Positions 26,793-36,195 of a stretch of 64,000 nt of DNA are shown piece after piece. Where the stretch lies: positions 868,001 through 932,000 of the forward strand of contig NZ_KI629782.1 of the NCBI RefSeq assembly GCF_000503775.1. Direction: 5' to 3'. The first letter of the stretch is position 1; every line of letters starts with the position of its first letter. Made by a program: the position numbers and the translations under genes. The notes under the pieces are model-generated. The model was not told the DNA's origin and made no database searches. It saw nothing but the letters and a program-made list of their open reading frames with translations. Source of the DNA: Brevibacillus panacihumi W25 (GTDB taxonomy: Bacteria > Bacillota > Bacilli > Brevibacillales > Brevibacillaceae).

Positions 26793-28658
26793 GTGTTTGT
26801 TCGTCAAAAATTCCTGAAGATGCTCCTGACTATCGTCTGTGCCATCTCCATCCCTGTCTCATCAGCTTGGGCCGCCGGTTCTGTTCAGGTCACTGTGGAC
26901 AAGCTGAACGTCCGTTCTGGTCCCAGTCTCCAGGACACGATTATTACGACCCTCCCGAACCAAACTGTTTTGCCAGTCCTATCCCAACAAAATGACTGGG
27001 TGCAAGTGCAGCTCCCCGACGGCAAGAGCGGATGGGTATCCGGCCAATTCGTCGCCTCTTCATCGGCAGGCAGTAATCCTCCCGCATCTACAGCGGCTTC
27101 TGCCACAGCCACAATAGAGAGCAGCACGGAGAACCTGAATGTTCGCTCCGGCCCAGGAACCAATCATCAGATCGTTCAAACCATCAATCCGGGAACCCGC
27201 TATGCAGTACTGCAAAAGAGCGGAGACTGGATCGAAATACAATTGCCCGGCTCAAAAAAGGGGTGGGTCGCGGCATGGCTGGTCAAGGAACAAGGGACTT
27301 CTGGTAGCGGCGGAACCAGTGTGAGCGGCAATACCGGAACGACAGCTCCAGTGACGCAGCTCCCGCCCGTCCAGGTACAGGTTCCCAAACAGGACACAGT
27401 CCAAGGCGCCAGCCTGACGCTGGACTCCGCTCCCTATATCTACGCATTTCCGGACTCTTCTACGCCAGCGATCGGTCAATTGCACGCGGGCTCCACGATT
27501 ACGGTCGTGGCGAAGCAAAATGGCTGGGTCCAATTTCCTTATCAAGGAGTCAACGCCTGGATCAAAACAGAGGAGGACGCGCCATCGCAGCAGCCTGTCC
27601 CTGATACGGGAACAACTGGCAGCCAGCCGAACGTCCAGGCGCCCAACACGCCGCAAACCCCGGCTGTACAAACTGCGACAGTCAACACGGACGGACTCAA
27701 TTTGCGCAGTGAAGGCAATACGTCCAGCGCGATCCTGGCCACTTTGGCCACCGGCACGAAGCTGACGATCGTCCAAAAACAAGGAGACTGGTACCGGGTC
27801 ACTACCCCTGAAGGCAAAACCGGATGGGTCGCCGGCTGGCTTATCACCGTATCGATACCCGAGTATCCGACACCTGCCGGACCGCACGTGACGATCATCA
27901 ATCCCGATACCAACATCCGCAAAGGTCCTGGTACACAGCACGAGATCGTGAAACGGGTTCAAACAGGCGAGAAATATGAAATCGTCAATACTGAGGGAGA
28001 CTGGTTCCACATTCGCTTCGGGGACGGCTCCAGCGGTTACGTAGCAGGCTGGCTTGTATCGGCTGTCGGGGTTCCGGCCGTCCTGAAAAGCAATGAACTG
28101 GTCAACAAGGTGATCGTGGTGGATCCGGGACATGGCGGAAATGACAATGGGGCAACCGGCTCAAGCTTTGCGACACTAGAGAAGACCGTCAACCTCCAAG
28201 TCGCCCTCATCCTGCGCAAAAAGCTGGAATCAGCAGGAGCCAAGGTGGTCATGACACGAGCTGATGACCGCAAATTAACCCTGCAGCAGCGGGTAGACAT
28301 CGCCATTCAAAACAAGGCGGACATCTTCGTCAGCATCCATCACAATACGCATCCGAACACGGCGACGAACGGAACGATCGTCTTCTACTACAGCGACGGC
28401 AATTCCAGCAAACTGGCCTCCCTCGTGCAAAATGAAATCGTCAAAGCGACCAACTACAAGGATATGAATGCACGCTTCGGCAATTACTTCGTCTTGCGGG
28501 AGAATCCAACCCCATCGATTCTGGCAGAGATCAGCTTCCTCTCCAACTACAATGACGAGATCCGCGCGCGCTCTGAGCAGCAGCAGGAGTTGGCTGCGGA
28601 AGGCTTGTACAAAGGGATTATTCAATACTTTGCCACTCTGAGCAATCAAGGCGGCTAA
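26793..28658 (+). CDS. N-acetylmuramoyl-L-alanine amidase with five SH3b repeats (YrvJ-like)
   Basis: Secreted cell-wall hydrolase, 621 aa. GTG 26793 sits 8 bases after GGAAAGGA; signal peptide ends near ...SSAWA. Five bacterial SH3 domains follow, at about residues 30-85, 110-165, 205-260, 290-345 and 350-410. The third is the most divergent and lacks the NxRSGP signature. The C-terminal Amidase_3 domain (about 425-621) has zinc ligands in DPGHGG, LEKTVN and SIHHN and the catalytic glutamate in AEISFLSN. Position beside dtd and relA matches B. subtilis yrvJ. The 210-bp divergent spacer upstream shows no clear promoter. Confidence 0.92.
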   Translation: MFVRQKFLKMLLTIVCAISIPVSSAWAAGSVQVTVDKLNVRSGPSLQDTIITTLPNQTVLPVLSQQNDWVQVQLPDGKSGWVSGQFVASSSAGSNPPASTAASATATIESSTENLNVRSGPGTNHQIVQTINPGTRYAVLQKSGDWIEIQLPGSKKGWVAAWLVKEQGTSGSGGTSVSGNTGTTAPVTQLPPVQVQVPKQDTVQGASLTLDSAPYIYAFPDSSTPAIGQLHAGSTITVVAKQNGWVQFPYQGVNAWIKTEEDAPSQQPVPDTGTTGSQPNVQAPNTPQTPAVQTATVNTDGLNLRSEGNTSSAILATLATGTKLTIVQKQGDWYRVTTPEGKTGWVAGWLITVSIPEYPTPAGPHVTIINPDTNIRKGPGTQHEIVKRVQTGEKYEIVNTEGDWFHIRFGDGSSGYVAGWLVSAVGVPAVLKSNELVNKVIVVDPGHGGNDNGATGSSFATLEKTVNLQVALILRKKLESAGAKVVMTRADDRKLTLQQRVDIAIQNKADIFVSIHHNTHPNTATNGTIVFYYSDGNSSKLASLVQNEIVKATNYKDMNARFGNYFVLRENPTPSILAEISFLSNYNDEIRARSEQQQELAAEGLYKGIIQYFATLSNQGG

Positions 28659-28678
28659 ACAACAGTGAATTAGACAAA

Positions 28679-28738
28679 AGAAGCCCTCCGGCTCGGCAGC
28701 TAGACAATTTTTCGTCCAAGCTGTCGCCGGAGGGCTTT
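28679..28738. terminator. Bidirectional terminator between amidase and dehydrogenase genes
   Basis: Long stem AGCCCTCCGGC...GCCGGAGGGCT, extended by GGCAGCT/AGCTGTC, with TTTTC on the plus strand. It stands between two convergent genes. Confidence 0.85.
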
Positions 28739-29287
28739 TCATATGGGGCGTTTCTCCCAAGGTTCTACCGTGCCTACAATAGATAGCGGCTGATCCGAGC
28801 GAATCGCATCGATGACGCCTTGTGAGATTTCGTGATTGAACAGCCATCTCGCCGACTGTTCCTCCAGGATGAATCCGAGGATGACGCGTCGAAAAAGCAC
28901 GTGCTCCCTCGCAATCTCTTGCGGGGGATTTTTCCAAGCGCGGCTTCCGCAAACCTGAAACAATCGCCATGGCTTGCGCTGAACAGAGAGAGCATCTAGA
29001 ATCGTCTCCAGTGCCAGCGGGGCACTCGAATGTATCCAGGATACGACCAGATCGACTGAGTCCGTCTCGGCAACCCATTCCTCCATTGCTTGCTTCAGCA
29101 CCGCCGTCTGGTGGTAATCAAGCTGGATAAAATGCACTGCCTGTGGATCAGGCAGGTCCTGCCGCAATTGCTCAAACCTTTTGCGGTCACGGGCCAGCAC
29201 CGTGACCCGATACCCCTGTCCGACAAGCCACAGAACGGTATCGGCCAGCATGCCCGTTCCTCCAATTACAAGCGCTTCTTGCCCCAT
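28739..29287 (-). CDS. Short-chain dehydrogenase-like Rossmann protein
   Basis: 182 aa with an N-terminal nucleotide loop GGTGMLAD (about 9-16) and alternating beta-alpha pattern. It is shorter than classical SDRs (about 250 aa) and no clear YxxxK pair is visible, so it may be an atypical or non-catalytic member. GGAAGGGGAG precedes ATG. It follows dtd by 26 bp, so the two may be co-transcribed. Substrate unknown. Confidence 0.72.
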   Translation of the reverse strand: MGQEALVIGGTGMLADTVLWLVGQGYRVTVLARDRKRFEQLRQDLPDPQAVHFIQLDYHQTAVLKQAMEEWVAETDSVDLVVSWIHSSAPLALETILDALSVQRKPWRLFQVCGSRAWKNPPQEIAREHVLFRRVILGFILEEQSARWLFNHEISQGVIDAIRSDQPLSIVGTVEPWEKRPI

Positions 29288-29313
29288 GGTTCACTCCCCT
29301 TCCTTTTCGAAAG

Positions 29314-29751
29314 CTAGGATTCTACGATCAAGGTCACAGGTCCATCATTGAGCAGCCGCACATCCATCATCGCGCCAAAACGGCCTGTCTCCACGTGTAA
29401 GCCTTTTTCCCGCAACTTGTTGTTGAACAACTCATACAAAGGCTCCGCCTGCTCCGGACGGGCTGCGCTCATAAAATTGGGACGTCTTCCTTTCCTGCAG
29501 TCTCCGTACAGGGTAAACTGCGAGACAGACAGGATCTGACCTCCTGTGTCGAGCACCGAATGATTCATTTTCCCCGCTTCATCTTCAAAGATGCGCAGGT
29601 GCGCTACCTTGTCCGCAACGAATTCCACATCTTTTTCGCTATCCTCATGCGTAATTCCTACCAACAATAGCAGGCCGTGTTCGATTTGCCCCACGACCTC
29701 TCCTGCTACTGTCACGCTGGCTTCCCTGGTTCTTTGTACGACTACTCGCAC
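29314..29751 (-). CDS. dtd: D-aminoacyl-tRNA deacylase
   Basis: Removes D-amino acids (and glycine from tRNA-Ala) mis-attached to tRNA; 145 aa, full length. Both active-site signatures are present: [10 protein letters not shown] (about 77-86) and the Gly-cisPro loop NDGPVT (about 137-142). GTG start at 29751 with a GAGGAGG site. It lies downstream of relA beyond a terminator, an order widely kept in Firmicutes. Confidence 0.95.
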   Translation of the reverse strand: MRVVVQRTREASVTVAGEVVGQIEHGLLLLVGITHEDSEKDVEFVADKVAHLRIFEDEAGKMNHSVLDTGGQILSVSQFTLYGDCRKGRRPNFMSAARPEQAEPLYELFNNKLREKGLHVETGRFGAMMDVRLLNDGPVTLIVES

Positions 29752-29810
29752 GCAGCTTCCTCCTCTTCATCCTATTCTTCTTCATCCCCTCGCTGAAGGC
29801 CAAAGAAGAA

Positions 29811-29838
29811 CACCTAATCCATCCAGGGATCAGGTGCT
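29811..29838 (-). terminator. Terminator after relA
   Basis: CACCTGATCC/GGATTAGGTG stem with a TTCTTCTTT tail on the minus strand; overlaps the relA 3' end. Confidence 0.7.
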
Positions 29839-32001
29839 TAAAATTCGGCGTACCGAATAAATATCCTTGATGCGCTTGATTCGTTCCACCACTTTATGCA
29901 GGTGATCGACGTTGCTGATCGAGATCGTCATGTGGATGGTCGCCACGCGGTTTTTGTCTGCCTTGCCGCTGACGGCCGAGATGTTGGTCTTCGTCTCAGC
30001 CACGACCTGAAGGACATCGTTCAGCAGGCCGCTGCGGTCATTCCCGGTGATCTCAATATCCACATGGAAATTGTGCTTGAATTCGGTGTCCCATTCCACA
30101 TCGATCAGACGCTCCGAACAGTCCTCTGTCGCGATGTTGGGACAGTCCAGACGGTGTACCGACACGCCGCGTCCTCTGGTAATGAAACCGATGATCTGAT
30201 CGCCCGGAACCGGCGTACAGCAGCGGGAGATGCGAACCAGCAGATTGTCTACCCCGCGCACCTTGACCCCTGACTCGCTTCTCGTAACAGACGGGGATGG
30301 TGTCGGCTTGTGCTCGGGGATGACCGGATTTTGCTCCTCGCGTTCCCGGCGCATCTTGTCTACCAGTCTGGTGACGATCTGCGAAGCCGTGATTCCGCCA
30401 TACCCCACCGCCGCGAACATGTCCTCCGCCCCTTGAAAGTTGAACCGGGCAGCCGCTTCCTTCAGGTTGGCTTCCGACATCGCTTCTTTGACGTCAAAGC
30501 CGCGGGACTTGATCTCGCCTTCGACCATCTGCTGGCCTTTGGCTACATTCTCTTCCCGCTTCTCTTTTTTAAACCATTGTTTAATTTTATTTCGAGCATG
30601 GGCCGACTTCGCCATCTTCAGCCAGTCCTGGCTCGGTCCGTACGAATGCTTCGAAGTGAGAATCTCGACGATGTCCCCGGTCTTCATCGCATAATCCAGC
30701 GGAACGATTTTGCCATTGACCTTGGCCCCGATCGTCCGGTTTCCGACAGCAGAGTGAATCCGATACGAGAAATCAAGCGGGACAGAGCCTTTTGGGAGCT
30801 CCACAACATCGCCCTTTGGCGTAAAGACAAAAACGGTGTCGGAGAAAAGATCCTGCTTCAGGCTCTCCATGAATTCCTGGGCGCTCGGTGCTTCCTCTGA
30901 ACCGCCTTCGATCATTTCCCGCAGATTGCCCAATTTTTCCGCGAACGAGCCCTGAACCACATTCTTGCCTTCCTTGTAGGCCCAGTGAGCCGCGATCCCG
31001 ATCTCGGCCGTCTGGTGCATCTCCCATGTGCGGATCTGCACTTCAAGAGGCTCACCTTTCGGACCGATCACAGTGGTGTGCAAGGACTGATACATGTTCG
31101 TCTTGGGCATCGCGATGTAATCCTTGAATCGTCCAGGCATCGGCTTCCACAGTGTGTGGACAATGCCCAGCACGGCATAGCAGTCGCGAATGTCGTTTAC
31201 GATCACACGCAGAGCAAGCAGGTCATAGATTTCATTGAACTGTTTGTTCTGCTTCGTCATCTTTTTATAAATGCTGTAAATATGTTTGGGACGTCCGGAA
31301 ATCTCGGCTTCGATGTTCAGTTCCCCGAGTTTTTCCCGGATGGTGGCGGAGGCCTCGTTCAGATAGGCTTCACGTTCTACCCGCTTTTTCTGCATCAGGT
31401 TGACGATGCGGTAGTACTGCTGCGGATTCAGGTAGCGAAGAGCAGTATCCTCGAGCTCCCATTTCACTGACGCGATCCCCAGGCGATGCGCCAGCGGGGC
31501 AAAAATCTCCAGCGTCTCATCGGAGATTTCCCGCTGCTTCTCCTCTGACATATGGCGCAGGGTGCGCATATTGTGGAGACGGTCGGCGAGCTTGATCATG
31601 ATCACCCGAATATCCTGTGCCATCGCGATCAGCATCTTGCGGTGGTTCTCAGCAAGCTGCTCTTCCTTCGATTTGTACTTGATTTTTTCCAGCTTGGTCA
31701 CACCGTCGACAAGGAGAGCTACATCCGGTCCAAACTGCTCCCGCAAATCATCCAGTGTCACCGGCGTGTCTTCTACCACATCGTGCAGAAAGCCCGCCGC
31801 GATCGTTACCGCATCCATATGCAGGTTGGCGAGAATCCCCGCAACCGCGATCGGATGCATAATATAGGGAACGCCAGATTTTCGAATCTGACCCTCGTGT
31901 GCCTTGTTTGCCAGCTCATATGCACGCGAAATCATGTCCAAGTCCGCAGGTGATAGATATGTGCTCGCTTTTTTTACTACCTCATCAATACCCGTAATCA
32001 T
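29830..32001 (-). CDS. relA: Bifunctional (p)ppGpp synthetase/hydrolase
   Basis: Long RSH enzyme of the stringent response, 723 aa, the usual length. The N-terminal HD hydrolase (AAGFLHDVVEDT), synthetase domain (DRLHNMRTL, later EVQIRTWEMH), TGS (VFTPKGDVVELPKGSVPLDF) and C-terminal ACT are all present, so both activities should be intact. ATG 32001 lies after AAGGGAAGG; the open frame runs upstream by 36 codons without a ribosome site and is rejected. A promoter-like pair lies about 150 bp upstream. Confidence 0.96.
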   Translation of the reverse strand: MITGIDEVVKKASTYLSPADLDMISRAYELANKAHEGQIRKSGVPYIMHPIAVAGILANLHMDAVTIAAGFLHDVVEDTPVTLDDLREQFGPDVALLVDGVTKLEKIKYKSKEEQLAENHRKMLIAMAQDIRVIMIKLADRLHNMRTLRHMSEEKQREISDETLEIFAPLAHRLGIASVKWELEDTALRYLNPQQYYRIVNLMQKKRVEREAYLNEASATIREKLGELNIEAEISGRPKHIYSIYKKMTKQNKQFNEIYDLLALRVIVNDIRDCYAVLGIVHTLWKPMPGRFKDYIAMPKTNMYQSLHTTVIGPKGEPLEVQIRTWEMHQTAEIGIAAHWAYKEGKNVVQGSFAEKLGNLREMIEGGSEEAPSAQEFMESLKQDLFSDTVFVFTPKGDVVELPKGSVPLDFSYRIHSAVGNRTIGAKVNGKIVPLDYAMKTGDIVEILTSKHSYGPSQDWLKMAKSAHARNKIKQWFKKEKREENVAKGQQMVEGEIKSRGFDVKEAMSEANLKEAAARFNFQGAEDMFAAVGYGGITASQIVTRLVDKMRREREEQNPVIPEHKPTPSPSVTRSESGVKVRGVDNLLVRISRCCTPVPGDQIIGFITRGRGVSVHRLDCPNIATEDCSERLIDVEWDTEFKHNFHVDIEITGNDRSGLLNDVLQVVAETKTNISAVSGKADKNRVATIHMTISISNVDHLHKVVERIKRIKDIYSVRRILST

Positions 32002-32152
32002 AGTTCCTTCCCTTATCCTCTCATAAAAAAGCTTGAATAGAAGCCTTCTCGAAGAAGCCGATACTCCTTTAGAGGAAGCGTCAAGTACGGTGAAGAACGG
32101 TCGTGTCATAGCTGCGTGTCCGCGAATATGCGGTAAATATCTATTTCATCCT

Positions 32153-32181
32153 ATTATCTTGTAAGTCGTTCGGGTTGTAAA
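32153..32181 (-). promoter_or_regulatory. Probable sigma-A promoter of relA
   Basis: TTTACA (32176-32181) and GATAAT (32153-32158) with a 17-bp spacer on the minus strand, giving a leader of about 150 bases before relA. Confidence 0.55.
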
Positions 32182-32224
32182 GGTGCTTTCCCCGGTAAAG
32201 ACAAGAAGAATGCCGCAAAATAGC

Positions 32225-32249
32225 AAAAAACGGGCTCAATGCCCGTTTT
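32225..32249 (-). terminator. Intrinsic terminator after apt
   Basis: AAAACGGGC/GCCCGTTTT stem with a five-base loop and T-run on the minus strand. Confidence 0.85.
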
Positions 32250-32260
32250 CCTGGTACAAA

Positions 32261-32773
32261 CTAGTATTGGATCAAGGATTTAACAGGGATATTCCCCAGC
32301 TTGCTGCGTCCGTCGAGGTAGCCCAGCTCGATCAGGAAAGCTGCTCCTACTACCTTGCCGCCCAATTGCTCGATCAGTTGAATCGTCGTTTCGATGGTGC
32401 CGCCGGTCGCCAACAAATCATCCGCGATCAGGACACGTTGCCCGGGCTGAATCGCATCCACGTGGACCGCCAGTGCATCCTTTCCGTATTCGAGGTTGTA
32501 ATCTGCCTTGATAGACTCATAGGGCAGCTTGCCGGATTTGCGGATAGGCACAAAGCCGATCTTCATCTCATAGGAAAGCGGCGCACCCACGACAAAACCA
32601 CGGGCTTCGGGACCGGCGATTACCTCAGCCTCTACTTCCTGGGCGAAGACTGCCAATTCCTGAATGGCTGCATGATAAGCAGGACCGTCTTTCAAAAGTG
32701 TCGTGATGTCTTTGAAGCGAATTCCCGGTTGCGGGAAGTCAGGGATCACGCGAATATATTGTTTAAAATCCAT
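32261..32773 (-). CDS. apt: Adenine phosphoribosyltransferase
   Basis: Converts adenine plus PRPP to AMP; 170 aa, full length. The PRPP loop [13 protein letters not shown] (about 115-127) and the N-terminal [15 protein letters not shown] are diagnostic. It starts 12 bp after recJ ends and the unit closes with a strong terminator, so recJ-apt is one transcript; relA lies just beyond, as in B. subtilis. Confidence 0.96.
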   Translation of the reverse strand: MDFKQYIRVIPDFPQPGIRFKDITTLLKDGPAYHAAIQELAVFAQEVEAEVIAGPEARGFVVGAPLSYEMKIGFVPIRKSGKLPYESIKADYNLEYGKDALAVHVDAIQPGQRVLIADDLLATGGTIETTIQLIEQLGGKVVGAAFLIELGYLDGRSKLGNIPVKSLIQY

Positions 32774-32785
32774 CTAAAATTCCTC

Positions 32786-35146
32786 CTAAGTGACAGGCTC
32801 AGGCTCCACCATTTGGTGAAACATTTGTATCAAGCCTTCTGACGAGGAGAGCAGCAGCTCGGTCGCCAGTTGGGCTTCTTCTTTCCAGGCAGTGTACAGC
32901 ATGGAGCTTTCCAGGGGACGCTTGGTTGCAGCAGGCTGGAAACAATACTGATCTGCTTCCTTTGCCAGAAACGACAATTCGCAAAAGACTTCCAGCATCC
33001 CATCCAAGTCATGCCGTTTCCACTTCAGCTTTCGCGCGAGCGCGTCCAGATGTTCATGCTTGACCGCAGGTACTTGCATAAAAAACGTATACAGTTGCTT
33101 GAAATGTTCTCTCCCCGGACAAAAGAGCCTCTCCATCCCCAGATCAGGATCCCCGAACAGACAATAGATGCGCTCTGCCTGATTCCAGATGGGGACGATT
33201 CGTTCTAGATCAGCACGTCGTCTGGGCAAATCGTATAATACGAGATTGCGAAAGCCAGGATGATCTGCGGGTTCTGCCTCGACGGTTTCGACTAGATGCA
33301 CAAAGCGGCGTTGCTGCGGTGTCAAGAGGCCATGCAGAGCCTCCAGACTCTCCTCGCGAAACAAGAGGGTCAAGGAGTCCTCCGCAAGCATTAACTGCCG
33401 CCATTTCTCCATTTTGTCGCGGCTCCCCCGCCAATCAAAAACCTGTCGATGCGGCACGGACAAGTCCCGTATGGTCAGCTGGGGCTTGCGATTGCCATTC
33501 CACTCATTGACCGACAGCTCCCCAAGCACATGAAATCTTGCTTTTGGCGTTACATGCTGTGTCACATGCGCCCAATTGAATCCGATCGCATCCAGACTGC
33601 AGCCCTCACGCATCAAGGTGCATTTCAGATGATTTTCTTCTCTGCCGATTGCGCGCATCCCTGTCGTTTCCATTTCCTGAAGCATGACAAGCGGCGTGGG
33701 GTTTCCCATGCCGTATGGCGCCAGCTTGGCTAACTCCTCAACCGCGTCCATATGGATCTCCTCCGGCTCCAGGGAGACGTCCACCTTGGTCAACGGAATG
33801 AAATCATCTGCTGTCAGCCATTCTCTCGCCAGCTCATTCAGTCTTTGACGCAAAAAATCAAGATTTTCCACAGGCAGCGTCATCCCGGCTGCCATCGTGT
33901 GGCCACCGTAATGCGGAAGCCATTCCTTGCAGGCGGTCAACGCTTCATACATGTCGAAGCCCGCGATGCTCCTCGCCGAGCCTTTTGCCGTACCTTTCTG
34001 CTGGTCGATGCCCAGCACAATCGTCGGACGGTAAAACTGCTCAACCAGGCGGGAAGCAACGATGCCGACCACTCCCACATTCCAGCCCTCTTTGGCGACG
34101 ACCAGAACCTGATTTTGCTCGAGGGGAAAATGATTTTTCACCATCTCCACCGCTTCTTCCGTCATTTGCTGCACCAATTCCTGCCGCTCGCGGTTGAGAT
34201 TGTCCAGCTCGACTGCACAGGCATCGGCTTCCTGTGGATCTTCTGTAACCAACAGTTTGACCGCCGCTTCTGCCGTCTCCAGCCGACCGCTCGCATTCAA
34301 GCGAGGTCCGAGTGCAAAGCCGACATGCCCGGCAGACAGCTCATTTTCTGAAAGACCGCATACCCGAATCAATGCCTGCAGGCCTGGATTGGTCGTTTGG
34401 TTCAGACGCTGCAGACCGAGTTTTGCCAGTACCCGATTTTCATCCACCAAGGGGACCAAATCAGCAATCGTCCCAAGTGCGGCTAGGTCAGCCAGATGAA
34501 GCGGGGGTTTCCCAGTTAAAGCATGCCCAAGTTTAAAGGCTACCCCTACACCCGCCAGCATATCAAACGGGTAGGAGCATCCAGGCTTTTTGGGATTAAT
34601 CACAGCAAATGCCTCCGGTAGCACAGCCGGAGGTTCATGATGGTCTGTGACGATGACATCCAGACCTAGTTGATTGGCGTAGTCCACCTGCTCTGCTGCG
34701 CTAATTCCTGTGTCGACAGTGACAATCAGCTTGAATCCGCTTTCCTGCAGATGGGCCAATGCCTCTTTATGTAACCCGTACCCTTCCGTAAAGCGGTTGG
34801 GAATATAGTAGTCAAACACAGCTCCCTGTTGGCGAAGCAAGTGTACCATCAACGACGTGGAACTGACGCCATCCGCATCGTAATCGCCATAAATACAGAT
34901 CGGTTCTTTGTTCTCAATTGCTTGACGGATCCGGTAAACGCTTTTCTCCATCCCGTCCAGCAAAAATGGGTCGTGAAATTGTTCTGGCCCCGGTTGAAGA
35001 AAATCGCGCGCCTGTTCTGGTGTTTGGATGCCGCGTATCACCAGCAATTTGGACACCAGCGGAGTCAGATTGGCTTTCACTGCCAACTCTTCGGCCAGAC
35101 GCTCATCGCAGGCAGCCAATTGCCAGCGTGTTTTCGCTTTCAGCAT
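32786..35146 (-). CDS. recJ: Single-stranded-DNA-specific exonuclease RecJ
   Basis: 5'-3' ssDNA exonuclease in recombination and mismatch repair, 786 aa, the long Bacillales form with a C-terminal extension. DHH-family metal motifs: YGDYDADGVSS (about 84-94), VTVDTG and VTDHHEPP, then the DHHA1 region HYGGHTMAAGM and an OB fold. The last about 230 residues match no motif I recognise. ATG is preceded by a GGAGGAAC site. Confidence 0.95.
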   Translation of the reverse strand: MLKAKTRWQLAACDERLAEELAVKANLTPLVSKLLVIRGIQTPEQARDFLQPGPEQFHDPFLLDGMEKSVYRIRQAIENKEPICIYGDYDADGVSSTSLMVHLLRQQGAVFDYYIPNRFTEGYGLHKEALAHLQESGFKLIVTVDTGISAAEQVDYANQLGLDVIVTDHHEPPAVLPEAFAVINPKKPGCSYPFDMLAGVGVAFKLGHALTGKPPLHLADLAALGTIADLVPLVDENRVLAKLGLQRLNQTTNPGLQALIRVCGLSENELSAGHVGFALGPRLNASGRLETAEAAVKLLVTEDPQEADACAVELDNLNRERQELVQQMTEEAVEMVKNHFPLEQNQVLVVAKEGWNVGVVGIVASRLVEQFYRPTIVLGIDQQKGTAKGSARSIAGFDMYEALTACKEWLPHYGGHTMAAGMTLPVENLDFLRQRLNELAREWLTADDFIPLTKVDVSLEPEEIHMDAVEELAKLAPYGMGNPTPLVMLQEMETTGMRAIGREENHLKCTLMREGCSLDAIGFNWAHVTQHVTPKARFHVLGELSVNEWNGNRKPQLTIRDLSVPHRQVFDWRGSRDKMEKWRQLMLAEDSLTLLFREESLEALHGLLTPQQRRFVHLVETVEAEPADHPGFRNLVLYDLPRRRADLERIVPIWNQAERIYCLFGDPDLGMERLFCPGREHFKQLYTFFMQVPAVKHEHLDALARKLKWKRHDLDGMLEVFCELSFLAKEADQYCFQPAATKRPLESSMLYTAWKEEAQLATELLLSSSEGLIQMFHQMVEPEPVT

Positions 35147-35225
35147 GGGCGTTCCTCCAATCCCTTATTCATTATAGTGGATGGAGAGGGAGACTGACAA
35201 TAGCAGCAGTTTCACCCTCGAAGAG

Positions 35226-35254
35226 TAGAAAAGCCGCGGGGAGACCCCGCGGCT
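35226..35254 (-). terminator. Intrinsic terminator after secF
   Basis: Perfect 10-bp stem AGCCGCGGGG/CCCCGCGGCT with a three-base loop and TTTTCT tail on the minus strand. Confidence 0.9.
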
Positions 35255-35265
35255 CGTTTGACAGC

Positions 35266-36195
35266 CTAATTGGACGTTGTGGTTGTCCGTTTTTTCTTCA
35301 GCATGCTGCGCTCTTTCAGGTTGACCCATACTTGAGCTGCAATGAAGATCGAAGAGTAGGTCCCGCTCACCAGACCGAATACCAGTGCCAGCGAGAAGTT
35401 GCGGATGCTTTCGCTACCCAGGATAGCGATTGCCATGGCCGTGAAGAATACGGTTGCGACCGTGAAGACGGAGCGGCGCATGGTTTGCCACAAGGAAACA
35501 TTCACCAGATGCTCCAATTCTTCTACAGATTTGGACTTCATGGTCTTTAGATTTTCCCGAATCCGGTCGAAAATAACGATCTTGTCGTTAATGGAGTAAC
35601 CGAGAATGGTCAGAATGGCCGCGATAAAGGTAATATCTACCTCCAGACCGAGGACAGAGAACAGCGCGATTGGGATAATCACGTCATGCGCCAACCCTAC
35701 GACCGTAGCGATACCAAACAGCCATTGGAAACGAAATGCGATGTAGACAATGATCCCGAGAGATGCAATCAATACCGCAATCGCAGCCTTTTTCACCATT
35801 TCACGAGCGATGCTTGGGTCTACTGTCGCGACCTGTTTGGTCACCTGATCCCCGTATTTGGCTTTCAACGCTTGCTCGATCTCCATCATTTTGTCAGATG
35901 ACACCGTCTGGTCAAAGCGGGTGTAGGCTTGATTTGTACCATATGGCGTCACAGCGGAAAACTTTGCTTCCGGCAGCTGTTCTTTTAGGATTGCTTCCAC
36001 ATCGGCAGGGACGAATTCCTTTCCGACGTAGATATCCAACCGAGTCCCAGCTTGGAAATCAACGCCCAGGTTAAACCCCTGGAACAAAGAAAACAGCAAG
36101 CCCAAGACGATAATCGCTCCGGAGAACAGGAAGAACTTCCGGCGATTCTTTACGATGTCAAATCGAATCACAGTGTGGTCTTTATCAAAGCTCAC
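35266..36195 (-). CDS. secF: Protein translocase subunit SecF
   Basis: Proton-driven Sec accessory subunit, 309 aa, six membrane segments with a periplasm-facing loop after the first. NLGVDFQAGTRLD and the C-terminal GYSINDKIVIFDRIREN are family hallmarks. I use GTG 36195, about 10 bases after AAAGGAG, so secF overlaps the secD end by 11 bp; another GTG 9 bases upstream is too close to that site. B. subtilis has a fused SecDF, whereas here the subunits are separate. Confidence 0.94.
   Translation of the reverse strand: MSFDKDHTVIRFDIVKNRRKFFLFSGAIIVLGLLFSLFQGFNLGVDFQAGTRLDIYVGKEFVPADVEAILKEQLPEAKFSAVTPYGTNQAYTRFDQTVSSDKMMEIEQALKAKYGDQVTKQVATVDPSIAREMVKKAAIAVLIASLGIIVYIAFRFQWLFGIATVVGLAHDVIIPIALFSVLGLEVDITFIAAILTILGYSINDKIVIFDRIRENLKTMKSKSVEELEHLVNVSLWQTMRRSVFTVATVFFTAMAIAILGSESIRNFSLALVFGLVSGTYSSIFIAAQVWVNLKERSMLKKKRTTTTSN

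Noticed and set aside
27252..28133. 293-codon minus-strand open frame
   Set aside because: Antisense to the amidase SH3b region; repetitive composition comes from the real gene.
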